Notes under the pieces: generated by a model | Seen by the model: only the letters and a program-made list of their open reading frames with translations | The model's database searches: none | Told to the model about the DNA's origin: nothing | In this document: positions 42,996-53,351 of the stretch, piece by piece | How the letters are laid out: every line of letters begins with the position of its first letter | How positions within the stretch are numbered: the first letter of the stretch is position 1 | Position numbers and translations under genes: made by a program | Assembly: GCF_042677005.1 (NCBI RefSeq) | Contig: NZ_JBHTIF010000001.1 | Location: 806,001-870,000, forward strand | Origin: Lysobacter_I brunescens | GTDB lineage: Bacteria; Pseudomonadota; Gammaproteobacteria; Xanthomonadales; Xanthomonadaceae | Direction: 5' to 3' | Length of the DNA stretch: 64,000 bases

Positions 42996-43444
42996 CCGAC
43001 CGCGACACGCCACAGCCACTGGATACGCACGACCGCGCGCGCTGCGCCGTCGTCGCCCGGCGCATGGACGCGGCGCAGGTCCTCGGCCTGCTCGGGCTGG
43101 CCTGCACGGGCGTGATGCTGCTGTGCATGGCGGCCGGCGCGTGGCGCAACGAAGACCTGGTGTTCGCGCTCGCCACGGCGCTGCTCGGCATGGTCGAGCG
43201 CTACTTCGCGCTGCGCCTGCGCCTGGATGCCGGGCTGTTTGCGGATCTCGCCAGCGGTCGCATCGCGGACCTCGCGGCGCTGGATACGGGCCTGGCCGCG
43301 ATCGGCGTGCGCGCCAGCGCGCCGACACACCCGCCGCGTCCGCTCGACGCGCGCATTGCCGGCGGGCGCAGGCTGTGGCGCTGGCACCTCGCCGTCGTGC
43401 TCGTCCAGGCCGCGATGACCCTGCTCGCAGTGGTATCGTCCTGA
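42992..43444 (+). CDS. Small membrane protein of unknown function within the lipid cluster
   Basis: A 150-residue protein that I do not recognise. It has two hydrophobic helices near residues 28-48 and 54-72 and one at the C-terminus (HLAVVLVQAAMTLLAVV). A hydrophilic region of about 60 residues between them contains LRLDAGLFADLASGRIADLA. It begins in a four-base overlap with the ynbD-like gene (ATGA), and the acyltransferase starts 37 bases after it, so it is almost certainly translated with the lipid enzymes. I do not recall a counterpart in E. coli ynbABCD. Confidence 0.78.
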   Translation: MTDRDTPQPLDTHDRARCAVVARRMDAAQVLGLLGLACTGVMLLCMAAGAWRNEDLVFALATALLGMVERYFALRLRLDAGLFADLASGRIADLAALDTGLAAIGVRASAPTHPPRPLDARIAGGRRLWRWHLAVVLVQAAMTLLAVVSS

Positions 43445-43481
43445 CCGGCGCTTCCCGCCGGCCACGCCTGTCCACGCCTCG

Positions 43482-44147
43482 ATGCTCGAACGCCTGATCG
43501 CCCGGATCATCATCGGCTTCATCCGCCTGCTCACCGGCGCCCAGGCCTACTGGCGCGGCTGCACGCCGAACGCGGCGCAGCGCATCTATTTCGCCAACCA
43601 CGCCAGCCACGGCGACTTCGTGCTGCTGTGGGCCTCGCTGCCGCCCTGGCTGCGCCGGCGCACACGGCCGGTGGCCGGTGCCGACTACTGGAACAAGGGC
43701 GCGCTGCGCCGCTTCGTCGGCAGCAAGGTGTTCCGCGCCGTGTTGATCGATCGCGAGCGCCGCGAAGGCGCGCCCGACCCGGTGCAGCAGATGGTCGACG
43801 CCCTGGCCGGCGGCGATTCGCTGATCATCTTCCCCGAAGGCACGCGCAACACCACCGACGCGGTGCTGCTGCCGTTCAAGAGCGGCCTGTTCCACCTCGC
43901 CACGCAGTACCCGCGCGCCGAGCTGGTGCCGGTGTGGATGAACAACCTCGGCCGGGTGATGCCCAAGGGCGAGCTCATCCCGGTGCCGCTGCTGTGCACC
44001 GTCACCTTCGGGCCGCCGCTGGCGCGCATCGACGGCGAGGACAAGGCCGCCTTCCTCGAACGCGCGCGCGACGCGATGCTGGCGCTGCGTCCGCGCGACG
44101 ACGAGGACGAGACGCCCAGCGACGCCACGCCCTTCGACCCCCTCTGA
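43482..44147 (+). CDS. 1-acyl-sn-glycerol-3-phosphate acyltransferase family protein (PlsC-like)
   Basis: A 221-residue acyltransferase. The catalytic HX4D is His40-Asp45 in NHASHGDF, and FPEGTRN is the substrate-binding motif. An N-terminal hydrophobic segment (ARIIIGFIRLLTG) should anchor it to the inner membrane. It would add the second acyl chain to lysophosphatidic acid or acylate a related lipid. It lies between the small membrane protein and the cytidylyltransferase, and is distinct from the plsB product at 60.5 kb. It is not part of E. coli ynbABCD as I remember it, so this cluster may be more complete. Confidence 0.87.
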   Translation: MLERLIARIIIGFIRLLTGAQAYWRGCTPNAAQRIYFANHASHGDFVLLWASLPPWLRRRTRPVAGADYWNKGALRRFVGSKVFRAVLIDRERREGAPDPVQQMVDALAGGDSLIIFPEGTRNTTDAVLLPFKSGLFHLATQYPRAELVPVWMNNLGRVMPKGELIPVPLLCTVTFGPPLARIDGEDKAAFLERARDAMLALRPRDDEDETPSDATPFDPL

Positions 44148-44175
44148 CCTTCGCAGCCTTCTCGACCGGACCGCC

Positions 44176-45126
44176 ATGCAGAACCCCTTCCCGACCCTGT
44201 ACGCGCTGCCGATCTTCGCCGGTGCCGTCATCGTGCTCACCGTGGCCTCGATCGTCGGCTGGATCCTCAAGCTGCGCCTCGCGCCGGACGGCCCGCATCC
44301 GACCATCGACAACCTCAACAGCCGCATCCGTGCCTGGTGGTGGATGGTCGGCGTGCTCGCCGCCGCGTTCTGGTTCGGCAAGGGCGGGGTGATCGTGCTG
44401 TTCGCGCTGCTGTCGTTCTTCGCGCTGCGCGAGTACATCACCCTCTGCTACACGCGGCGCGGCGACCACCTCGTGCTGATGCTCGCCTTCTTCATCGCCC
44501 TGCCGGTGCAGTACGCGCTGGTGTGGATCGACTGGTACGGCCTGTACGCGATCTTCATCCCGGTCTACGCCTTCCTGCTGCTGCCGATCTTCGCCGCGCT
44601 GTCGGCCGACACCACGCGTTTCCTCGAACGCGCGTCGAAGGTGCAGTGGGGCCTGATGATCTGCGTGTTCTGCCTCTCGCACGTCCCGGCGCTGATGTCG
44701 CTCGCCATCCCGGGCTACGAGGATCGCAACCTGCTGCTGATCGCCTTCCTGGTGATCGTGGTCCAGGGCAGCGACGTACTGCAATACGTCTGGGGCAAGC
44801 TGCTGGGCAGGCACAAGGTCGCGCCCTCGCTGTCGCCGTCGAAGACCTGGGAAGGCCTGATCGGCGGCGTCGCCAGCGCCACCGCCCTCGGCGCCGCGCT
44901 GCACGGCATCACGCCGTTCACGCCGGTCGAAGCCGCGCTCGTCGCGCTCGTCATCTGCCTGATGGGCTTCTTCGGCGGCCTGGTGATGTCCGCGATCAAG
45001 CGCGACCGCGGCGTGAAGGACTGGGGCCACATGATCGAAGGCCACGGCGGCATCCTCGACCGCCTCGACTCCGTCGTCTTCGCCGCCCCGATCTTCTTCC
45101 ACATCGTGCGGTACGGGTGGGTGTGA
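44176..45126 (+). CDS. ynbB: Phosphatidate cytidylyltransferase family protein, YnbB-like
   Basis: A 316-residue multi-helix membrane protein of the CdsA family, which makes CDP-diacylglycerol from phosphatidic acid and CTP. The C-terminal signature is clear at residues 276-303: RDRGVKDWGHMIEGHGGILD followed by RLDSVVFAAPIFF. SPSKTWEGLIGG is also a family block. About eight hydrophobic helices are present. The closest counterpart I recall is E. coli YnbB, a CdsA paralogue next to YnbA. It is 28 bases after the acyltransferase and ends the cluster. The CDP-lipid it makes could feed the YnbA-like enzyme. Confidence 0.87.
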   Translation: MQNPFPTLYALPIFAGAVIVLTVASIVGWILKLRLAPDGPHPTIDNLNSRIRAWWWMVGVLAAAFWFGKGGVIVLFALLSFFALREYITLCYTRRGDHLVLMLAFFIALPVQYALVWIDWYGLYAIFIPVYAFLLLPIFAALSADTTRFLERASKVQWGLMICVFCLSHVPALMSLAIPGYEDRNLLLIAFLVIVVQGSDVLQYVWGKLLGRHKVAPSLSPSKTWEGLIGGVASATALGAALHGITPFTPVEAALVALVICLMGFFGGLVMSAIKRDRGVKDWGHMIEGHGGILDRLDSVVFAAPIFFHIVRYGWV

Positions 45127-45253
45127 AGCACGCACATGGTGCGATGCATCGCATCGGCTTTTCGCACCGCCACGCCGACCAAGAACGGTGCGCCGAGGCA
45201 CACCCGATTGCAGCGATAGACTTCGACCTTCACGGAACGACGAGGGCCCGCCC

Positions 45254-45703
45254 ATGCAACGCAACACCAAGATCATCCTCTCCGTCATCGTCGGGGTCTT
45301 CCTGCTGATGATGCTCGCCCTCGGCGGCGTGGTCTGGTACGTGGCGCGGAACGCGGAGGGCTGGGTGGATCGCGGCGAGAAGCTGATGGCCGAGGGTCGC
45401 GAAGCCGGGGAATCGATGGACAGTGTCGGCTGCGTCGATCGCGCCGTTGCGGACTATCGCAAGGATCGCGGCACGTTCAGCGCGCTCGGCCGCCGGTTCT
45501 GGCTCAACGGCTGCCTCGACACCGCGGAGCGCAACATCGCGATCTGCCCTACCATCGAAGCCGAAGGCACGATCGGGCAGGTCCGGGAGATCATGGGCGC
45601 ATCGTCCCAGTTCTGCGAGAAGCACGGCTTGCGCGCGGACCAGAATTGCCAGCAGCTCGCGGAGGAAGTCATCGATTTCTGTTTCAAGCCCGGTCAAGGC
45701 TGA
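45254..45703 (+). CDS. Single-span membrane protein of unknown function with four Cys
   Basis: A 149-residue protein with one N-terminal membrane helix (IILSVIVGVFLLMMLALGGV) and a soluble, probably periplasmic, domain of about 120 residues. The domain has cysteines in SVGCVDRAV, LNGCLDTAE, IAICPTI, QFCEKHG, QNCQQL and IDFCFKP, which suggests several disulphides. I do not recognise a family. The ATG at 45254 follows a GC-rich leader of 127 bases after the ynbB-like gene. It could be cotranscribed with the lipid cluster, but the distance makes that uncertain. Confidence 0.75.
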   Translation: MQRNTKIILSVIVGVFLLMMLALGGVVWYVARNAEGWVDRGEKLMAEGREAGESMDSVGCVDRAVADYRKDRGTFSALGRRFWLNGCLDTAERNIAICPTIEAEGTIGQVREIMGASSQFCEKHGLRADQNCQQLAEEVIDFCFKPGQG

Positions 45704-45793
45704 GCACGGAACGCCGAACGATCCGAACTCGAAAACAACCGTCGCGGCTTTCGCCGCACCCGGAAAACATGCGCATCGATTGCGCATCCATCA

Positions 45794-45830
45794 CCTGCGG
45801 CGGCGGGCTGGCACGCTCCGCCGCCGCAGG
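45794..45830. terminator. Large stem-loop between convergent genes
   Basis: A 13-bp perfect inverted repeat (45794-45806 with 45818-45830) encloses an 11-nt loop between two convergent genes. It lacks a T run on either side but is the natural bidirectional transcription end. Confidence 0.6.
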
Positions 45831-45836
45831 GGGGAT

Positions 45837-46607
45837 TCACGACTTGCGCAGCATCCAGCCGTATGTCGCTGTGCCGCAATTGGACACGCGCACCTGTGAA
45901 GCCGCATAGAAACCACTCGGCAGCGGCGAGTACCCGCAGACCACGATGCCGTCGTACGGCTTGCGCAGCACATGCTCGGACGACATGCCGTAGCAGCTGT
46001 TCGAGTTGAAGGTCCCGGTGATCACGTAGCCCTGCGCGATCGGCGAATTGGGACACACGCTGATGCCCTCGTACGGCAGCCTGAGGTTGTGGTGGGCGCT
46101 GCCGTTGCACGACGACGACCGATACGTCCCATCGATCACGAAGCCGCTCGGGATCGGCGAAAAGGCGCAGGCATTGTCGTTGTCGACGGCTTTCTTGATG
46201 AAGTATCCATTGCCGGCGCAGGAGGTGACGGACGGATAGAAGGACGTGATGATGTATTGGGAAGGCACCGGGGAGAACGTGCAGACGAGCAGATTGCTGA
46301 ACATGTCCGCCTTGGCCAGCGTGTAGCGGTTGAGGCCGCCGCAGGCCGAGGAACCCGAAGTGCCGGTGACGGCATACGGATTCGGGATCGGGGAATTCGC
46401 GCAGACCTGGATGCCGTGGTACGGCAGGGCAATGGTGTATGCCTTGCCGCCAGGACAGGACGACAAATAGGAGGCGGCCGTGATCACCTGTCCGGCCGGA
46501 AGTGGCTGGAACACGCAGATCTGGGCAGCCTGGCTGGCGCCGATGGTGCCGGGCACGAAATGGACGGCAAGCAGCAGCGCGGCTGCGGCCAGATACTTCT
46601 TCAACAT
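45837..46607 (-). CDS. Secreted protein made of six Cys-paired ~38-residue repeats
   Basis: A 256-residue exported protein. The signal peptide (MLKKYLAAAALLLAVHFVPG) ends near SQAAQ. The mature part is six tandem repeats of 34-40 residues. Each opens with C-x-x-[SQ]-P-[ILV]-[PA], for example VCANSPIPNPYAVTG, ACAFSPIPSGFVIDG and VCPNSPIAQGYVITG. Each has a second Cys about 20 residues later (SSCNGS, SNSCYG) and most end in a Leu-rich strand such as LRLPYEGIS. Twelve cysteines imply one disulphide per repeat. Repeat length and number would suit a beta-trefoil pair or small propeller, but I recognise no family. AGGAG is six bases before the ATG at 46607. Confidence 0.8.
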   Translation of the reverse strand: MLKKYLAAAALLLAVHFVPGTIGASQAAQICVFQPLPAGQVITAASYLSSCPGGKAYTIALPYHGIQVCANSPIPNPYAVTGTSGSSACGGLNRYTLAKADMFSNLLVCTFSPVPSQYIITSFYPSVTSCAGNGYFIKKAVDNDNACAFSPIPSGFVIDGTYRSSSCNGSAHHNLRLPYEGISVCPNSPIAQGYVITGTFNSNSCYGMSSEHVLRKPYDGIVVCGYSPLPSGFYAASQVRVSNCGTATYGWMLRKS

Positions 46608-46927
46608 GGAGTTCTCCTGTGGATAGGCAGGCACGATCACCGCCACTCGCGCCGGAAACATCTCGTTTCGAGACGACGCATGCGCGATGCCCATGCCTGC
46701 CTCCTACAGCGGAATCAGGGGCGAAACAGGATCAACTTCTGCGCATGGGACTGCACCCTCGAACGGACGCCGCTGGGAATCGAGTGCAGCGCAGGGCCGG
46801 CAGGGCGCCGCCGGGGCATGTCCGCGCTCCTGCGCGGATCCAGCGGTTCCTCACGGTGCATTCGATCACCTGCGCTCGTCTCGGATGAAGCCCGGTATCA
46901 TCGCGGCCTGCCACAGCAGTCACCCCC
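46608..46927. other. Divergent intergenic region, no gene seen
   Basis: This 320-base stretch between the six-repeat protein gene and mutM has no convincing coding gene. TATCAT at 46896-46901 could be a -10 element for mutM, with no matching -35. Nothing else distinctive was seen. Confidence 0.45.
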
Positions 46928-47755
46928 ATGCCCGAACTCCCCGAAGTCGAGACCACCCGGCGCGGCCTGGCGCCGCACCTGGAAGGCCGGCGCATCGCGT
47001 CGGTGACGCTGCGTCGGCCGGACCTGCGCTGGCCGATCCCGCGCGAGATTTCCGACCTGCTGCCGACGAGCACGATCACGGCGGTGCGGCGGCGGGCGAA
47101 GTACCTGCTGATGGACACGGAGATCGGCACGGCGATCTGGCACCTCGGCATGTCGGGCAGCATGCGCGTGCTGCCGGTGGACACGCCGGTGCGGGCGCAC
47201 GATCACGTGGACATGCTGATCGAGGGCAAGGGCCGCAGCGGTGCACGCGTACTGCGCTTCAACGATCCGCGCCGCTTCGGCTGCCTGCTGTGGCAGGCGC
47301 CGGGCGAGACCCACGAGCTGCTGCGCGAGCTGGGGCCGGAGCCGCTGTCGGACGACTTCGATGGCGACTATCTGTTCGAGCGCAGCCGGGGCCGCAACGT
47401 CGCGGTGAAGGCGTTCCTGATGGACCAGAAGATCGTGGTCGGCGTGGGCAACATCTACGTGGCCGAGGCGCTGTTCGCGGCCGGAGTGTCGCCGACGCGC
47501 GCGGCGGGCAAGGTGTCGCGGGAACGCTACGCAGCCATTGCGCGCGAGGTGCGGACGATCCTCGATTACGCGATCCGCCGGGGCGGGACCACGCTGCGCG
47601 ATTTCATCAGCCCCGACGGGGCGCCCGGTTATTTCGAACAGGAACTGTCGGTCTACGGGCGCGGCGGCGAGCCCTGCCCCCGCTGCGGACGGGCGCTGAA
47701 GCAGTCGATGCTGGCCCAGCGGGCCACCACCTGGTGCGGGCACTGTCAAAAATAG
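46928..47755 (+). CDS. mutM: Formamidopyrimidine-DNA glycosylase
   Basis: Removes oxidised purines such as 8-oxoguanine from DNA and nicks the abasic site. The N-terminal MPELPEVET supplies the catalytic Pro2 and Glu3, and the conserved Lys lies in RRAKYLL (about residue 58). The helix-two-turn-helix DQKIVVGVGNIYVAEALFAA is intact, and the C-terminal zinc finger has the Cys pairs CPRC and CGHC. Length of 275 residues is normal. It is a single gene, followed 106 bases later by the sigma factor gene. Confidence 0.96.
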   Translation: MPELPEVETTRRGLAPHLEGRRIASVTLRRPDLRWPIPREISDLLPTSTITAVRRRAKYLLMDTEIGTAIWHLGMSGSMRVLPVDTPVRAHDHVDMLIEGKGRSGARVLRFNDPRRFGCLLWQAPGETHELLRELGPEPLSDDFDGDYLFERSRGRNVAVKAFLMDQKIVVGVGNIYVAEALFAAGVSPTRAAGKVSRERYAAIAREVRTILDYAIRRGGTTLRDFISPDGAPGYFEQELSVYGRGGEPCPRCGRALKQSMLAQRATTWCGHCQK

Positions 47756-47822
47756 TCACCACGTCGCGAAATGCGCCGGTTGGCGGCGATTCGCGCCGGT
47801 TCGGGCGCACGGGCATTCGGGG

Positions 47823-47828
47823 TATAGT
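47823..47828 (+). promoter_or_regulatory. Possible -10 element of the sigma factor operon
   Basis: TATAGT (5 of 6 to TATAAT) lies 33 bases before the sigma factor start in a 106-base gap after mutM. The -35 position (TTCGGG near 47800) is poor, so activator dependence or another sigma factor is possible. Confidence 0.35.
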
Positions 47829-47861
47829 CGTTTCCGGATCCAGCAGACACGTCCCCCGTTG

Positions 47862-48449
47862 ATGAGCGATCACGCCGAACAAAGCGCCGAAATCACCCAG
47901 TGGCTGGATGCCGCCCGCGGCGGCGACCGCGGCGCCCTGGACCGCGTGCTGGGCACGCTCTACAACGAGCTGCATTCGATGGCCCGGCGCCAGCTCGCGG
48001 GGCAGTACGGGCAGACGCTCGACGCCACGGCGCTGGTGCACGAGGCCTATCTCAAGCTGATCGGTCGTCGCGACGTGCAGTTCGACGACCGCGCGCATTT
48101 CTTCGCCTATGCCGCCTCGGCCATGCGCAGCGTGGTGGTGGACTACGCCCGCCAGCGCCTGGCGCAGAAGCGCGGCGGCGACCTGCACCGCGTGACCGAG
48201 CTGCCGGACGACGTCGAAGGCGGCCTGCGCCTGGACGAGGACATGCTGGGCCTGGACACCGCGCTGACCAAGCTGGCCGCGGTGGACGCCAAGCTGGCCC
48301 AGGTGGTCGAGCTGCGCTATTTCGCGGGCCTGTCCGAACAGGAAATCGCCGAGCTGATGAAGCGTTCCGAGCGCAGCATCCGCCGCGACTGGCAGAAGGC
48401 GCGGCTGTTCCTGCTCGCCTCGCTGGGCGGCGAGAACGGCGAACGCTAG
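47862..48449 (+). CDS. ECF-type RNA polymerase sigma factor, TIGR02999 family
   Basis: A 195-residue sigma-70 family factor with region 2 and region 4 only. Distinctive sequences of the TIGR02999 group are present: TALVHEAYLKLI, DDRAHFFAYAASAMRSVVVD, YARQRLAQKRGGD, and a region 4 with LRYFAGLSEQEIAELMKRSE. No anti-sigma factor is linked. The next gene, 67 bases on, encodes a transmembrane Ser/Thr kinase, a pairing common for this group and thought to replace the anti-sigma switch by phosphorylation. ATG at 47862 is preferred over the TTG immediately before it. Confidence 0.9.
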   Translation: MSDHAEQSAEITQWLDAARGGDRGALDRVLGTLYNELHSMARRQLAGQYGQTLDATALVHEAYLKLIGRRDVQFDDRAHFFAYAASAMRSVVVDYARQRLAQKRGGDLHRVTELPDDVEGGLRLDEDMLGLDTALTKLAAVDAKLAQVVELRYFAGLSEQEIAELMKRSERSIRRDWQKARLFLLASLGGENGER

Positions 48450-48516
48450 CGCTGCACTTCGCGCGGCGCTGCAGCCCGTGCGAGGATGAGCCCACCCAGG
48501 CCCCGACGCCCCACCG

Positions 48517-51336
<2,820 letters not shown>

Positions 51337-51349
51337 GAGGAGAGTCCCG

Positions 51350-51799
51350 ATGATCGTGCGATCGAATCCGATGCGAACCCTGGCCGCCGCATTCGCGCTG
51401 GCACTGGCCGGCTGCGCCATCGCCGCAGGCGGACCGCAGGCCGCCCCGGGCAGCATCGCAGGGGTGATCAACCATCCCGCGCACGCGGTGCCCGCGATGC
51501 GCATCTGCGCGCTGTCGACGCGACCGGGTCGCGAACCGCATCGCTGCATCGACAGTCGCGCCGCCGCCGACACGTATCGCATCGACGGCCTGCCGCCGGG
51601 CGATTACCAGGTGTTCGCGGAGGTCGGAACCGGGATGTACCGCAGCGGCGGCCATGTGCAGCAGGTGCAATGCATCCGCGCACCCTGCCCCGAACTGCCG
51701 AAGACGGTCACGGTGACGCCGGGCGCACTGCTGGACGGGATCAACCTGACGTTCTTCGACGAGGCCCGGGCCGACTTCCCGGCGCTGCCAGCGGACTGA
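51350..51799 (+). CDS. Small lipoprotein following the kinase gene
   Basis: A 149-residue protein with a lipobox at LALAGC, so lipid-anchored. The mature domain resembles a carboxypeptidase-regulatory-like (transthyretin-type) beta-sandwich: GSIAGVINHPAHAVPAMRIC, YRIDGLPPGDYQVFAEV and ALLDGINLTF. Four further Cys could form disulphides. AGGAG is seven bases before the ATG at 51350; the ATG at 51371 is also possible and would place the lipobox nearer the N-terminus. It lies 13 bases after the kinase stop, so it is probably part of the same signalling unit, perhaps as a ligand or sensor at the membrane. Confidence 0.78.
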   Translation: MIVRSNPMRTLAAAFALALAGCAIAAGGPQAAPGSIAGVINHPAHAVPAMRICALSTRPGREPHRCIDSRAAADTYRIDGLPPGDYQVFAEVGTGMYRSGGHVQQVQCIRAPCPELPKTVTVTPGALLDGINLTFFDEARADFPALPAD

Positions 51800-51825
51800 T
51801 GCCCGCCAGGCCATGCCGGCGGGCA
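51800..51825. terminator. Stem-loop between the lipoprotein gene and tdk
   Basis: TGCCCGCC (51800-51807) pairs with GGCGGGCA (51818-51825) around a 10-nt loop, between convergent genes. No T run. Confidence 0.5.
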
Positions 51826-51838
51826 CCGCTCCAGGGAA

Positions 51839-52462
51839 TCACTCCAGCGGCAACGGCTGCTGCAGCGGATCGATCCGGCCTTCGCCGCGCATCACCTTCT
51901 TGAACTCGGCGCGGCTGACCGACACGTAGCGCTCGTTGCCACCGATCTCAACTTGCGGGCCGTCCTGCACGGCCAGTCCCTGCTCGTCGACGCGCACGGT
52001 CATCGTCGCCTTCTTGCCGCTGTGGCAGATGGTCTTGATCTCGGTCAGCTCGTCGGCCCAGGCCAGCAGGTACTGGCTGCCCTCGAACAGTTCGCCGCGG
52101 AAATCGGTGCGCAGCCCGTAGCACAACACCGGGATGCGCAGGCGGTCGACGACCTCGCTCAGCTGCCAGACCTGGGACCGGGTGAGGAACTGCGCCTCGT
52201 CGACCAGCACGCAGTCGAGCTTGCCGCGCGCGGCGATGTCGGCATGCACCAGGGCGTCGAGATCGCTGTCGCGCTCGAAGGACACGCCCTGCGCGCTCAG
52301 GCCGATCCGCGAGGCGACCGTACCGGATCCGCCACGGAAATCGAGCTTCGGCGTGAGGATCAGCACGCGCATGCCGCGCTCGCGATAGTTGTGCGCCGAC
52401 TGCAGCAGCGTGGTGGTCTTCCCGGCGTTCATCGCCGAGTAGTAGAAGTACAGTTTCGCCAT
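51839..52462 (-). CDS. tdk: Thymidine kinase (type II), zinc-site cysteines mostly missing
   Basis: Phosphorylates thymidine to dTMP in the salvage route. The 207-residue protein follows E. coli Tdk closely: LYFYYSAMNAGKTT contains the P-loop, VLVDEAQFLTR has the catalytic Glu, and IGGNERYVSV is the thymidine lasso. The E. coli enzyme has zinc-binding Cys in ICFCGRK and VCRKHY. Here these read ICHSGKK and VSRAEF, so only one remains. This should abolish structural zinc, and the lid must be held some other way. ATG at 52462 gives the standard start; the frame is open further upstream without family support. It ends the minus-strand run with the three Sel1-like genes. Confidence 0.93.
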   Translation of the reverse strand: MAKLYFYYSAMNAGKTTTLLQSAHNYRERGMRVLILTPKLDFRGGSGTVASRIGLSAQGVSFERDSDLDALVHADIAARGKLDCVLVDEAQFLTRSQVWQLSEVVDRLRIPVLCYGLRTDFRGELFEGSQYLLAWADELTEIKTICHSGKKATMTVRVDEQGLAVQDGPQVEIGGNERYVSVSRAEFKKVMRGEGRIDPLQQPLPLE

Positions 52463-52529
52463 CGCGGCAGTATAGCCGCCGGGTCGCGGGCCGCCATGGC
52501 GATGCATGGACGGCCCGGGCGGGAACCGC

Positions 52530-53276
52530 TCAGAGCGTCCTGTCGTGAGGCTCCAGCGGCCCGATGGTGACCGTGGCGCGGAGTGGCCCTTCCAGCATGC
52601 GGTCCTGCGCCTGCCAGTAGACGCGGCGATCGGTGCGTTCGTCGCCGTACATCGCAAGGCCGGTGATCCCGCCTTCGGTCGACGTGCCCTGCAGCGCCGA
52701 AGGCCCGAACTGGACCGTCAGATTATGGCCGTCGAAGCCCGCCTTGCTGCCGGTCATCTGGGTGGCGAAGCGGAACAGCGCGCGTTCGGTGCGGATCCTG
52801 GTGAACGCATCGGCGTACTGGCGATGCATGCCTTCGCCACGCTGGATCACCTGCGCACGCTGCGCTTCGGTGAGTTCGAGCCACATCTTCTCGCGGATGC
52901 GCAGCAGGTTGCGGTGTCCGCGCTCGGCAGCCAGATCGCTCCAGATGTAAGCCAGCACGCGATCCTGGGGCACGCCCTGGCCATACCAGTACAGCAGGCT
53001 GAGGTAGTGCTGGGAAATCTTGTCGGCGTAGCCGGCGGCACGTTCGAAATGCAGGACGGCCTGGGCGTCGCGGCCGGCGAGATGCTGGCGGAGCCCCTGG
53101 TAACGCCACTGCTCGTTCGGATGGCCGGCCGCGAGATACAGCTGGTGGTCGATCTGGGTCTGGCTGAAGTGGCCCAGCCTCACCACCGGGTCCTGTGCCC
53201 GCGCATGGGACAGCGTGGACACCGCGGCGAGCAGCGCAACGCACAGACGCAATCTGATCGATGTGGACACTGGCAT
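52530..53276 (-). CDS. Secreted Sel1-like repeat protein (paralogue 3 of 3)
   Basis: A 248-residue exported protein with a signal peptide ending near SHARAQ. Its middle holds a Sel1/TPR-like helical region: HFERAAGYADKISQHYLSLL, WYGQGVPQDRVLAYIWSDLA and ERGHRNLLRIREKMW. The C-terminal 70 residues are beta-rich and end with ATVTIGPLEPHD. The same three blocks occur in the two genes upstream, so they are paralogues by duplication. ATG 53276 is preferred over 53285 because AAGGAG then has proper spacing. Function unknown; Sel1 proteins usually mediate protein contacts. Confidence 0.8.
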   Translation of the reverse strand: MPVSTSIRLRLCVALLAAVSTLSHARAQDPVVRLGHFSQTQIDHQLYLAAGHPNEQWRYQGLRQHLAGRDAQAVLHFERAAGYADKISQHYLSLLYWYGQGVPQDRVLAYIWSDLAAERGHRNLLRIREKMWLELTEAQRAQVIQRGEGMHRQYADAFTRIRTERALFRFATQMTGSKAGFDGHNLTVQFGPSALQGTSTEGGITGLAMYGDERTDRRVYWQAQDRMLEGPLRATVTIGPLEPHDRTL

Positions 53277-53351
53277 GGCACTCATCTCCTTATGCTGCTT
53301 GCGCTGGGTCGCGCTCCTTCCGTTTCGCGGCCGGGGTCGGGCAGCGGACAT

